A stretch of DNA of 8,264 nucleotides from Bacteroidales bacterium UBA3623. Lineage in GTDB: Bacteria > Bacteroidota > Bacteroidia > Bacteroidales > UBA932. Location: contig DFLI01000041.1 in NCBI GenBank assembly GCA_002373715.1, positions 1 through 8,264 on the forward strand, read 5' to 3'. This document shows, piece by piece, positions 1-5,051 of the stretch. A model generated the notes under the pieces. The model saw nothing but the letters and a program-made list of their open reading frames with translations. It did no database searches and was not told where the DNA came from. Position numbers and translations under genes: made by a program. How positions within the stretch are numbered: the stretch's first letter is position 1; each line of letters starts with the position of its first letter.

Positions 1-704
1 CAGGCCTCCTGTTTTGTTTTCTTTGCTTCGATGGCCGTAATACAATACTGTACCTTCATCTTGTCTTTCCTTCTAACTCCAACAGTCATTTTGACTCTGC
101 CGACTCCGGTACAGATATATTCCATTATAAGCATACGTTCAAAAGAACGTTGGTTCTTACTATTCTGCTTGGATGGAACATCCTTGACAAGCCAGGCGTT
201 AGTCAGAATTGCGTCGAGTTGAAGTACAGCTAGGGTAGAAAGGTATGTAATAGATGCTTGCCCGGCCGTTTCATCAAGAGAGACTGAACGGATATTAATG
301 TCTTCTTTTAAGGCGATATTGTACTTTTTCTGATCCGGATTCTTGAGTTTCCAATCTTCATAGAACGAATAAATAATACCATGCCTCCTCCGTCTGTCTT
401 CTGTCGAATTGCCCGTAGGGATGTCCTCTTCTGAAATAACAATGTCATCATGAGTAATGCCGTCATCAACAAACTGAGCATCAAGAGGGATTGGGTCCGG
501 TTCTTCAATGTATCCAACCAGCATTATAAACGGAACCCCCAGCACCTCGGATGCTTTATAAATAGTTTCAAGGTTCTTGGTTTTAAATAGAGCCTTTACG
601 TTTTGCTTACGGATACCCATCCGCCTCGCAAACTCACTTTTGCTCATCCCAATCCTTTCAAGAAGCGCTTCTCCTTTTGCTTCGAAATATATTTGATTCA
701 TCAT
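1..704 (-). CDS. HTH (XRE-like) protein with LPD3-like C-terminal region, partial at window edge
   Basis: The frame opens at ATG 704 (a second ATG follows at 701) and stays open to position 1, giving 234 residues without a stop, so the 3' end lies outside the window. Residues 10-64 look like a helix-turn-helix of the XRE/Cro type (SKSEFARRMGIRKQNVKALF at 21-40, then a helix with LETIYKASEVLGVPF). An acidic linker follows (about 67-105, many D/E) with a basic patch DRRRRH at 103-108. Residues 125-225 (core YLSTLAVLQLDAILTNAWLV, then VGRVKMTVGVRR and YCITAIE) recall the LPD3-type domains attached to polyvalent proteins of phages and conjugative elements; that match is from memory and weak. The likely role is a DNA-binding regulator on a mobile element. 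An inverted repeat on its own promoter fits autoregulation. Base composition is more AT-rich than the genes to the right. Confidence 0.72.
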   Translation of the reverse strand, partial: MMNQIYFEAKGEALLERIGMSKSEFARRMGIRKQNVKALFKTKNLETIYKASEVLGVPFIMLVGYIEEPDPIPLDAQFVDDGITHDDIVISEEDIPTGNSTEDRRRRHGIIYSFYEDWKLKNPDQKKYNIALKEDINIRSVSLDETAGQASITYLSTLAVLQLDAILTNAWLVKDVPSKQNSKNQRSFERMLIMEYICTGVGRVKMTVGVRRKDKMKVQYCITAIEAKKTKQEA

Positions 705-715
705 TCATCTTTTTA

Positions 716-746
716 CAAAAGTAATATTTAAAAATTACTTTCACAA
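716..746 (-). promoter_or_regulatory. Predicted Bacteroidota-type promoter of the HTH gene
   Basis: On the minus strand TACTTTTG (716-723) fits the -7 consensus TAnnTTTG, and TTG (744-746) lies 20 nt upstream as a -33 element. The start site would fall near 709-710, only about 5-9 nt before ATG 704, so the transcript would be nearly leaderless. Confidence 0.5.
718..741. promoter_or_regulatory. Inverted repeat, candidate operator for the HTH protein
   Basis: A perfect 8-bp dyad, AAAGTAAT (718-725) and ATTACTTT (734-741), is separated by 8 nt, so the half-site centres are 16 bp apart. It overlaps the -7 box of the HTH gene and lies 8 bp from the -33 element of the divergent promoter. A dimeric XRE-type regulator bound here could repress its own gene and perhaps the divergent transcript. 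The palindrome is seen; the binding is inferred. The arms are AT-rich, so chance is possible. Confidence 0.5.
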
Positions 747-749
747 GTG

Positions 750-779
750 TTGTTTCCAAGAAAATGATGACTATCTTTG
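750..779 (+). promoter_or_regulatory. Predicted Bacteroidota-type promoter, divergent from the HTH gene
   Basis: TTG (750-752), a spacer of exactly 19 nt, then TATCTTTG (772-779) matches the Bacteroidota -33/-7 pattern. Transcription would begin near 785-787 and run rightward, into the terminator-like hairpin at 790-836. No plus-strand gene follows for over 1.4 kb. Confidence 0.5.
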
Positions 780-789
780 CAACGCTAGA

Positions 790-836
790 ACTCGCTGAGC
801 CTCTTAACAATGCTTAAATAGGCGAGTCGTTTTTTT
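790..836 (+). terminator. Rho-independent-type hairpin with T-tract; possible end of a very short RNA
   Basis: ACTCGC (790-795) pairs with GCGAGT (822-827), with a possible inner TTAA/TTAA stem (804-807 and 814-817) and an alternative GCCT/AGGC pairing. Seven T follow at 830-836, so the signal is oriented rightward. It sits directly after the promoter at 750-779, so the product would be a structured RNA of about 50 nt or an aborted leader. It would also shield the tRNA gene from antisense reading. No known RNA family was recognised. Confidence 0.5.
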
Positions 837-847
837 AATGAGAGGTG

Positions 848-869
848 GGTACTAAAATGGTACTAAATT
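848..869 (+). repeat. 11-bp tandem repeat, two copies (GGTACTAAAAT / GGTACTAAATT)
   Basis: Copies at 848-858 and 859-869 agree in 10 of 11 positions. The period of 11 bp is about one helical turn, so both copies face the same side of the DNA. Lying about 90 bp from the tRNA 3' end, they could be integrase arm-type sites or regulator sites. The repeat is seen; the role is inferred. Confidence 0.5.
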
Positions 870-893
870 CTTAACTCTTATGTAAAGAATAGA

Positions 894-929
894 TATTGTT
901 TTATGCGAAGATTTCTGCGTCAAACAATA
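894..929. repeat. 8-bp inverted repeat around a 20-nt spacer
   Basis: TATTGTTT (894-901) and AAACAATA (922-929) are perfect reverse complements. The right arm forms the T-rich tail of the tRNA terminator when read on the minus strand. The spacer is long for a recombinase core site. The arms are AT-rich, so chance is a real possibility. Confidence 0.3.
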
Positions 930-953
930 AAGGCCGCTGAATCAGCGACCTTT
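921..953 (-). terminator. Terminator of the tRNA-Ala gene
   Basis: On the minus strand the RNA folds into a 12-bp stem (AAAGGTCGCTGA with TCAGCGGCCTTT, one U-G pair; 929-953) followed by ATTGTTTG (921-928). It begins 3 nt after the tRNA discriminator base. The tail is T-rich but interrupted. Confidence 0.75.
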
Positions 954-955
954 TG

Positions 956-1028
956 TGGAGCATAGGAGAATCGAACTCCTGACCTTTTGAATGCCATTCA
1001 AACGCTCTACCAACTGAGCTAATACCCC
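956..1028 (-). tRNA. tRNA-Ala (anticodon GGC)
   Basis: A full cloverleaf of 73 nt can be read on the minus strand. The acceptor stem GGGGTAT/ATGCTCC carries a G3-U70 pair, the alanine identity element. The D arm is GCTC AGTTGGTA GAGC. The anticodon stem TTTGA/TCAAA encloses the loop ATGGCAT, with anticodon GGC. The T arm is AGGAG TTCGATT CTCCT, and the discriminator base is A. The 3' CCA is not encoded, since CAA follows. The gene has its own promoter and terminator. The AT-rich stretch beyond its 3' end suggests it may serve as an integration target. Confidence 0.97.
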
Positions 1029-1049
1029 GTGTTTTCCCGTTTGGGATTG

Positions 1050-1080
1050 CAAAGGTAACTCCTTTTTTCGAATTTGCAAA
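1050..1080 (-). promoter_or_regulatory. Promoter of tRNA-Ala
   Basis: On the minus strand TTTG (1077-1080), exactly 19 nt, then TACCTTTG (1050-1057) is a full match to the Bacteroidota -33/-7 pattern. The start site would fall near 1043, about 15 nt before the mature tRNA 5' end at 1028. Confidence 0.8.
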
Positions 1081-1098
1081 ACTTTTTTCGTTTTTTTG

Positions 1099-1239
1099 TG
1101 GCGCAGGTGTACATCATGATGGCGCAGGTCAGAAAAAAGTCTTAGCACCTGCACCGCTGTAGGGCACAGATTGTCGATTCATGGCGCGGGTACTTCGACA
1201 AAAATCTGACCTGCGTCGTTTAGACTGGCACCTGCGCCA
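1099..1239. repeat. Long imperfect palindrome (foldback element) built from GGCGCAGGT units
   Basis: Six copies of a 9-nt word pair in mirror order: 1100-1108 with 1230-1238, 1121-1129 with 1209-1217, and 1147-1155 with 1183-1191. All three pairs are centred exactly on 1169. The outer pair extends to 11 bp (1099-1109 / 1229-1239). The middle pair extends to 13 bp with one G-T (1121-1133 / 1205-1217). The short arms GTC (1139-1141) / GAC (1197-1199) and AG (1144-1145) / CT (1193-1194) fall in the same register with no length slippage. A competing local hairpin TTGTCGA/TCGACAA lies at 1171-1177 / 1195-1201. The stretch has no gene. It could be a REP- or MITE-like mobile repeat, a structured RNA, or an end of the eamA transcript. 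Confidence 0.7.
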
Positions 1240-1253
1240 TCCGGAAGCCAACC

Positions 1254-1276
1254 TGCGCCGTGATGGCCCCGGCGCA
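1254..1276 (-). other. Small hairpin just after the eamA-family stop codon
   Basis: TGCGCC (1254-1259) and GGCGCA (1271-1276) form a 6-bp GC stem with an 11-nt loop, 7 nt past the end of the transporter gene. The arms reuse the word of the neighbouring foldback element (full copy at 1251-1259, degenerate copy at 1271-1279). No T-tract follows on the minus strand, so it is not a classical terminator, though it could protect the mRNA 3' end. Confidence 0.4.
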
Positions 1277-1283
1277 AGCATCT

Positions 1284-2156
1284 TTAGCGGGAGCCCAGGT
1301 ATAGGAAGACCATACTCAGCAGCAGGAGCACCAGGTCAAAGGCTTTGGATTTGATATTCCGCTCTTTAAGGAAGAAGGCGCCGATAAGGAAGCTCACCAG
1401 CACGCTGCCGCGGCGAATCATGGAGATGACGGCAATGAGGGCGCCGGGCTCCGAGAGGGCCTGGAGGTAGGCGAAATCGGCCGCACATAAAAACAGGCTG
1501 ATGAAAGGAATGGACCAACGCCATTGGAAGGGCGTGGTGCGCTCCCGGGTGGGCATCCAGACCAGTAGCAGTAGCCCCAGCATCATGCAGCACTGGTAAA
1601 GCGTATACCAGCTGAGAACCTGTAAGCGATCCAGACCAAGGCCGATTTCCGGAGACATCAAATACTTATCATACAGGCCGCTAAGTGCCCCCATCAGAAC
1701 GGCAAAAATCTGACAGAAAATCCATTTGTTGTGCCGAAAATCGATGCCCTCTTTCTTCCCACTCAAACGCATCAGAAAGTACGCTACAATGGCCAGGCCC
1801 ACGCCAATGCTCTGCAGGAAATTAAGCCGTTCTCCATATAGCAGCACGGCACCCAGCAGCACCAGCACGGGACGGGTGGCGTTCACCGGGCCCACCAGGG
1901 TCAAAGGCAAATGCTTCATGGCATAATATCCGGCCAGCCAGGAAGAAAGCACAATGACGCTCTTCAGCAGTATCCAACGCTGGATTTCCCAGCCGCCAAA
2001 CCCGGTACGAAACAGCAGGGGAGACAGCAGGCAAGTGGAAATGAGCGTGTTAAGGAAGAGGATGGGGATGACGGCGTTATCCTTCAAGGAAATCTTCTTG
2101 AAGGAGTCGTAGCAGCCCAGCAGGGCCGCCGATACAAACGACAATAACCACCACAT
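1284..2156 (-). CDS. EamA/DMT-superfamily membrane transporter
   Basis: The product has 290 residues, is strongly hydrophobic and has about ten predicted membrane spans, the usual size and layout for a two-repeat EamA (drug/metabolite transporter) protein in the inner membrane. The first repeat ends with the family-like block GPVNATRPVLVLLGAVLLYG followed by ER. The second ends with ISMIRRGSVLVSFLIGAFFL followed by KER, and a short loop with a KEG segment separates the halves. The substrate cannot be told from sequence. I chose ATG 2156; a frame-extending TTG at 2174 lies inside the predicted -7 box and would add only six residues. The gene is divergent from the pdxB fusion and seems to be a single-gene unit ending before the foldback repeat. 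Confidence 0.88.
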   Translation of the reverse strand: MWWLLSFVSAALLGCYDSFKKISLKDNAVIPILFLNTLISTCLLSPLLFRTGFGGWEIQRWILLKSVIVLSSWLAGYYAMKHLPLTLVGPVNATRPVLVLLGAVLLYGERLNFLQSIGVGLAIVAYFLMRLSGKKEGIDFRHNKWIFCQIFAVLMGALSGLYDKYLMSPEIGLGLDRLQVLSWYTLYQCCMMLGLLLLVWMPTRERTTPFQWRWSIPFISLFLCAADFAYLQALSEPGALIAVISMIRRGSVLVSFLIGAFFLKERNIKSKAFDLVLLLLSMVFLYLGSR

Positions 2157-2171
2157 AGCAAAATCGGCCCG

Positions 2172-2179
2172 CAAAGATA
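2172..2179 (-). promoter_or_regulatory. Predicted -7 box for the EamA-family gene
   Basis: TATCTTTG on the minus strand matches TAnnTTTG. No clear TTTG lies at the expected upstream distance. The start site would be near 2165, leaving about 9 nt before ATG 2156, so the mRNA would be almost leaderless. Confidence 0.5.
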
Positions 2180-2200
2180 CGCAAAAAGCCGAAAATTTTG

Positions 2201-2208
2201 TATATTTG
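2201..2208 (+). promoter_or_regulatory. Predicted -7 box for the pdxB-citDEFX cluster
   Basis: TATATTTG matches TAnnTTTG on the plus strand, 23 bp from the start codon at 2232. A -33 TTTG is not evident. The two divergent -7 boxes are 21 bp apart, so the two promoters share their upstream DNA. It is the only good promoter candidate seen for the whole plus-strand cluster. Confidence 0.5.
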
Positions 2209-2222
2209 TTGGATACAACAAA
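2205..2222. promoter_or_regulatory. Inverted repeat at the cluster's transcription start
   Basis: TTTGTT (2205-2210) and AACAAA (2217-2222) are perfect reverse complements around GGATAC. The dyad covers the end of the -7 box and the likely start site of the pdxB-cit transcript, a typical place for a repressor site. It is short and AT-rich, so this is tentative. Confidence 0.35.
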
Positions 2223-2231
2223 AGAGCTAGA

Positions 2232-4769
2232 ATGAAGGTTGTTGCAGATACCAATATTCCCTTTCTAAAAGGCGTCCTGGAGCCCTACGCAGAGGTTGTG
2301 TATATGGACGGTCGTTCCATAGACCGGGCCGCCATGATGGATGCCGATGCCATCGTCATCCGTACGCGCACCAAGTGCAACGAGGAAACCCTCTCCGGCA
2401 CCAAGGTTCAGATGATTTCCAGCGCCACCATCGGCATGGATCATATTGACGTTCCCTGGTGCCAGGCGCACGGAATTGAGGTGCAGAATGCGGAAGGCTG
2501 TAACGCTGGAGGAGTGGCGGATTATGTCTTTTCGGCCCTCTACGGCATTGCATCCAGAAGGGCCATCAAGCTGGATGACGCAGTTATTGGTATTGTGGGC
2601 GTTGGCAACGTGGGAAAGAAAGTGGAGTATATGGCCCGTACGCTGGGCTTCAAGGTGCTGCTTAACGACCCTCCCCGTGCCGCCAAGGAAGGCCCGGAAG
2701 GCTTTGTAGAACTGGACGAACTGTTGGAGAAGTCCACCGTGGTAACCCTGCATGTGCCCCTGGATGAGACAACGCGCAACATGGCTAATGAAGACTTCTT
2801 TGCCAAGATGCGCCCCGGAGCCATTTTCATCAATGCCTCCCGCGGAGAAGTTGTGGACGAAGCTGCCCTTGTCCATGCCCGTCCCAAGCTGGGCGCCCTG
2901 GTGCTGGACACCTGGTGCAACGAACCCAACGTGAACCAGAACCTCATAGAGCTCTGTGATATTGCCACTCCGCATATTGCCGGATATTCTTACCAAGGTA
3001 AACAAAACGGTACCGCACAGGCCGTGCAGGCCCTGGCCCGACACTTTGGCATAGAGCCTTTGTACGATTTCCACCCTGCGCTGGAAGACGAAGCGTTGGT
3101 CCCCACCACACTGGACCTCTGGGGCCGCTCCCAGGGAGAAATTGCTGCCGTGATGCAGTACAATTATCCCATCTTCACAGACGATTTCCTGTTCCGCAGC
3201 AGCCCTGAGAGTTTTGAGCAGCAGCGCAGTGAGTACAATTACCGCCGCGAATTTTATATTGATAACCACTATAACACTATGTTTAGCCAAACCGATCAGC
3301 AGCAAATCCTGGACAGAGGCGCCACCCTCCGTCAGGTGAAAGAGCAAATTGAGCACTTCAAGAACGGCTTCCCTTGGATGAAGATTGTAGGGCCCGCCAC
3401 CCCGGAAAGGGGCATCAAAGTGCTGGACAAAAAGGCTGTGAAAGCCGCTGTAGAGTATTATCAGAAGGCCGATGTGCACGGCAAGAGCAAGTTCGTCCCT
3501 GCCTCCGGTGCAGCCTCCCGCATGTTCAAGGATATGTTTAACGGCCTCTCAGAACTGGAGGCCGGAAAGGATTTACCGGCCGATGCCCCCGGCGCCAAGC
3601 TGGCCGCCCGCATCAAGGACTTCGCCTTCTACACCCCGGAGCTCTTCGGCACCCCCGAAGACAGCCGTGAATATCGGCTGGAAACCTTGAAAAAGCTTCT
3701 CAAGGAAGAAGGCCTGGCATATGGCAGCAAGCCCAAGGGCGTGCTGGACTTCCACCGCTATCCGGAAGAAGTGCGCACCGCCATTGCAGAGCATCTGGTG
3801 GAAGCCCAGGAGTATATGAGAAATGAGGACGACACCTGCAACCTCACCATCACCATTTCTCCGGAGCACCAGACCCTCTTTGAGATTGCCATCGGTGCCA
3901 TTAAAGAGGCTTATGAGAAGAAGTACGGTGTAAAGTACAATATCACCTTCACCTTCCAGGATAAGGCCACGGATACCATTGCCGTAACGCCGGACAACAA
4001 GCCTTTCCGCAAGGAAGACGGCACGCTCCTGTTCCGTCCCGCCGGTCACGGCGCCCTCATCTACAACCTCAATAAGGTGACGGACGAACTGGTAAGCATC
4101 AAGAATATTGACAATGTGGCCCACGAGAAGCTCCTTCCCATTACGGCCGAATACAAACAGGTGCTCATGGGTTGCGCCCTGCAGCTGAGAGATAAGATTT
4201 TCGCCTATCTCCAGAAGCTGGACGAGAACCCTTCCGTACAGCTGTGCAACGAGATAGAGAACTTCCTGGACAAGGAACTGTGCGTGCAGATGCCGCTGGC
4301 CCATTCGGAGGAGGAACGCGTAAAGATGCTCCGCGCTAAGCTGAACCGTCCCATCCGCGTGTGCGGCATGGTGAAGAATGAGGGAGAGCCCGGTGGCGGC
4401 CCGTACGTCATTGCCGGCAAGGATGGCTGCACCAGCCTCCAGATTCTGGAAAGCGTGCAGATTAACAAGGATGACGAAGGCGCCATGAAGGCCATGGCTC
4501 GCGCCACGCACTTCAATCCCGTGGATCTGGTGTGCTGCCTGAATGACTACAAGGGCAAGCACTTCGACCTTATTAAATACGTAGACACGGACGCCGGTTT
4601 CATGAGCTCCAAGAGCTACGAAGGCCGCGAACTCAAGGCCCTGGAACTCCCCGGCCTGTGGAACGGCGCCATGAGCGACTGGAACACCCTCTTTGTAGAG
4701 GTTCCCATCGAAACCTTTAACCCTGTAAAAGTAGTGCTGGACCTGCTTAGACCGGCACATCAAGGATAA
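2232..4769 (+). CDS. pdxB: Fusion: erythronate-4-phosphate dehydrogenase (PdxB) + DUF4301 domain
   Basis: The chain has 845 residues. Residues 1 to about 344 are a complete PdxB of the D-2-hydroxyacid dehydrogenase family: NAD-binding GVGNVG at 123-128, and catalytic R204 (NASRGE), E231 (CNEP) and H248 (PHIAGYS). The part ends with FTDDFLFRSSPESFEQQRSE and YNYRREF, the usual PdxB tail. PdxB oxidises 4-phosphoerythronate in the DXP-dependent pyridoxal phosphate pathway. Residues about 350-845 are a full-length DUF4301 protein of unknown function, with FVPASGAASRMFKDMF at 421-436, FRPAGHGALIYNLN at 601-614, and GMVKNEGEPGGGPY at 712-725 followed by TSLQILES. The first motif resembles the phosphate-binding loop of sugar nucleotidyltransferases (inference). 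DUF4301 normally starts with a Met-Phe sequence such as M350-F351, so the joint looks like two former genes. Reading frame and composition are continuous. The upstream region is A-rich without a strong Shine-Dalgarno site. Confidence 0.9.
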   Translation: MKVVADTNIPFLKGVLEPYAEVVYMDGRSIDRAAMMDADAIVIRTRTKCNEETLSGTKVQMISSATIGMDHIDVPWCQAHGIEVQNAEGCNAGGVADYVFSALYGIASRRAIKLDDAVIGIVGVGNVGKKVEYMARTLGFKVLLNDPPRAAKEGPEGFVELDELLEKSTVVTLHVPLDETTRNMANEDFFAKMRPGAIFINASRGEVVDEAALVHARPKLGALVLDTWCNEPNVNQNLIELCDIATPHIAGYSYQGKQNGTAQAVQALARHFGIEPLYDFHPALEDEALVPTTLDLWGRSQGEIAAVMQYNYPIFTDDFLFRSSPESFEQQRSEYNYRREFYIDNHYNTMFSQTDQQQILDRGATLRQVKEQIEHFKNGFPWMKIVGPATPERGIKVLDKKAVKAAVEYYQKADVHGKSKFVPASGAASRMFKDMFNGLSELEAGKDLPADAPGAKLAARIKDFAFYTPELFGTPEDSREYRLETLKKLLKEEGLAYGSKPKGVLDFHRYPEEVRTAIAEHLVEAQEYMRNEDDTCNLTITISPEHQTLFEIAIGAIKEAYEKKYGVKYNITFTFQDKATDTIAVTPDNKPFRKEDGTLLFRPAGHGALIYNLNKVTDELVSIKNIDNVAHEKLLPITAEYKQVLMGCALQLRDKIFAYLQKLDENPSVQLCNEIENFLDKELCVQMPLAHSEEERVKMLRAKLNRPIRVCGMVKNEGEPGGGPYVIAGKDGCTSLQILESVQINKDDEGAMKAMARATHFNPVDLVCCLNDYKGKHFDLIKYVDTDAGFMSSKSYEGRELKALELPGLWNGAMSDWNTLFVEVPIETFNPVKVVLDLLRPAHQG

Positions 4770-4781
4770 ACTATTGTAACT

Positions 4782-5051
4782 ATGAAAGAAGCGGTTGCTG
4801 GAACTTTAGAGAGCGGTGACATCATGGTCACCATCGGCCCCGGAGATGGACTGCAGGTGAATCTGCAGAGCTCCGTGGCTGCACAATTTGGCCGGCAAAT
4901 CAAGGCCGTGATTACGGAAACCCTTGAAGGCCTGGGCATCCACGACGCCCATGTAGAAGCCGTGGACAAGGGAGCACTGGATTGTACCATCCGGGCGCGG
5001 GTTACTGCCGCTGCCGTCCGGGCAACAGGAAAAGACGTATGGAAAGACTAA
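4782..5051 (+). CDS. citD: Citrate lyase acyl carrier protein (gamma subunit)
   Basis: The product has 89 residues, near the usual CitD length. It carries the citrate lyase prosthetic group, 2'-(5''-phosphoribosyl)-3'-dephospho-CoA, on a serine near the N-terminus. In this protein the matching site is S11 in AGTLESGD. The family block DKGALDCTIRARV is at 62-74, and the middle segment SSVAAQFGRQIKAVI also matches. The start ATG lies 12 nt after the pdxB-DUF4301 stop, so the genes are probably on one mRNA. Its last 13 nt overlap citE, which suggests translational coupling. The carrier shuttles acetyl and citryl groups between CitF and CitE in the cytoplasm. Confidence 0.96.
   Translation: MKEAVAGTLESGDIMVTIGPGDGLQVNLQSSVAAQFGRQIKAVITETLEGLGIHDAHVEAVDKGALDCTIRARVTAAAVRATGKDVWKD

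Larger units (their letters stand above)
1..955. mobile_element. Possible end of an element integrated at tRNA-Ala
   Basis: The stretch is clearly more AT-rich than the rest. It carries a phage- or ICE-like HTH protein gene with a divergent control region, and holds a one-turn tandem repeat near its edge. It stops at the 3' end of a tRNA gene, the classic target for tyrosine-recombinase elements. From 705 to 955 there is no protein gene, only the control and repeat sites listed separately. No integrase and no second copy of the tRNA 3' end are in view, so this remains an inference. Confidence 0.38.

Noticed and set aside
31..222. Plus-strand 63-residue open frame at the left edge
   Set aside because: It is antisense to the HTH gene's C-terminal region and has no start signal.
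308..517. Short minus-strand open frame inside the HTH gene
   Set aside because: It lies in a different frame from the 234-residue HTH protein, which explains the same DNA better.
942..1154. Minus-strand 70-residue open frame
   Set aside because: It reads through the tRNA-Ala gene and its promoter, so it is not a protein gene.
1131..1170. Terminator of the transporter gene (T-tract on minus strand at 1133-1138)
   Set aside because: The T-tract is there, but no solid hairpin directly precedes it on the minus strand outside the larger foldback.
1121..1217. Invertible promoter between inverted repeats
   Set aside because: The arms could serve a recombinase, but no TAnnTTTG box lies between them and no invertase gene is near.
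1100..1279. CRISPR array
   Set aside because: The repeated word is only 9 nt, occurs in both orientations and with uneven spacing, and mirrors about one centre; no cas gene is present.
2265..3479. Long open frame on the minus strand across the PdxB part
   Set aside because: It is antisense to a chain with a full set of catalytic motifs, has no family resemblance and no promoter; GC-rich codon use opens this frame.
3573..4763. Long open frame on the minus strand across the DUF4301 part
   Set aside because: The plus-strand protein is clearly conserved and the antisense product has no recognisable motif.
4982..5038. Longer citE start
   Set aside because: The added 19 residues read within citD's frame overlap, have no family match, and ATG 5039 gives the usual N-terminus.
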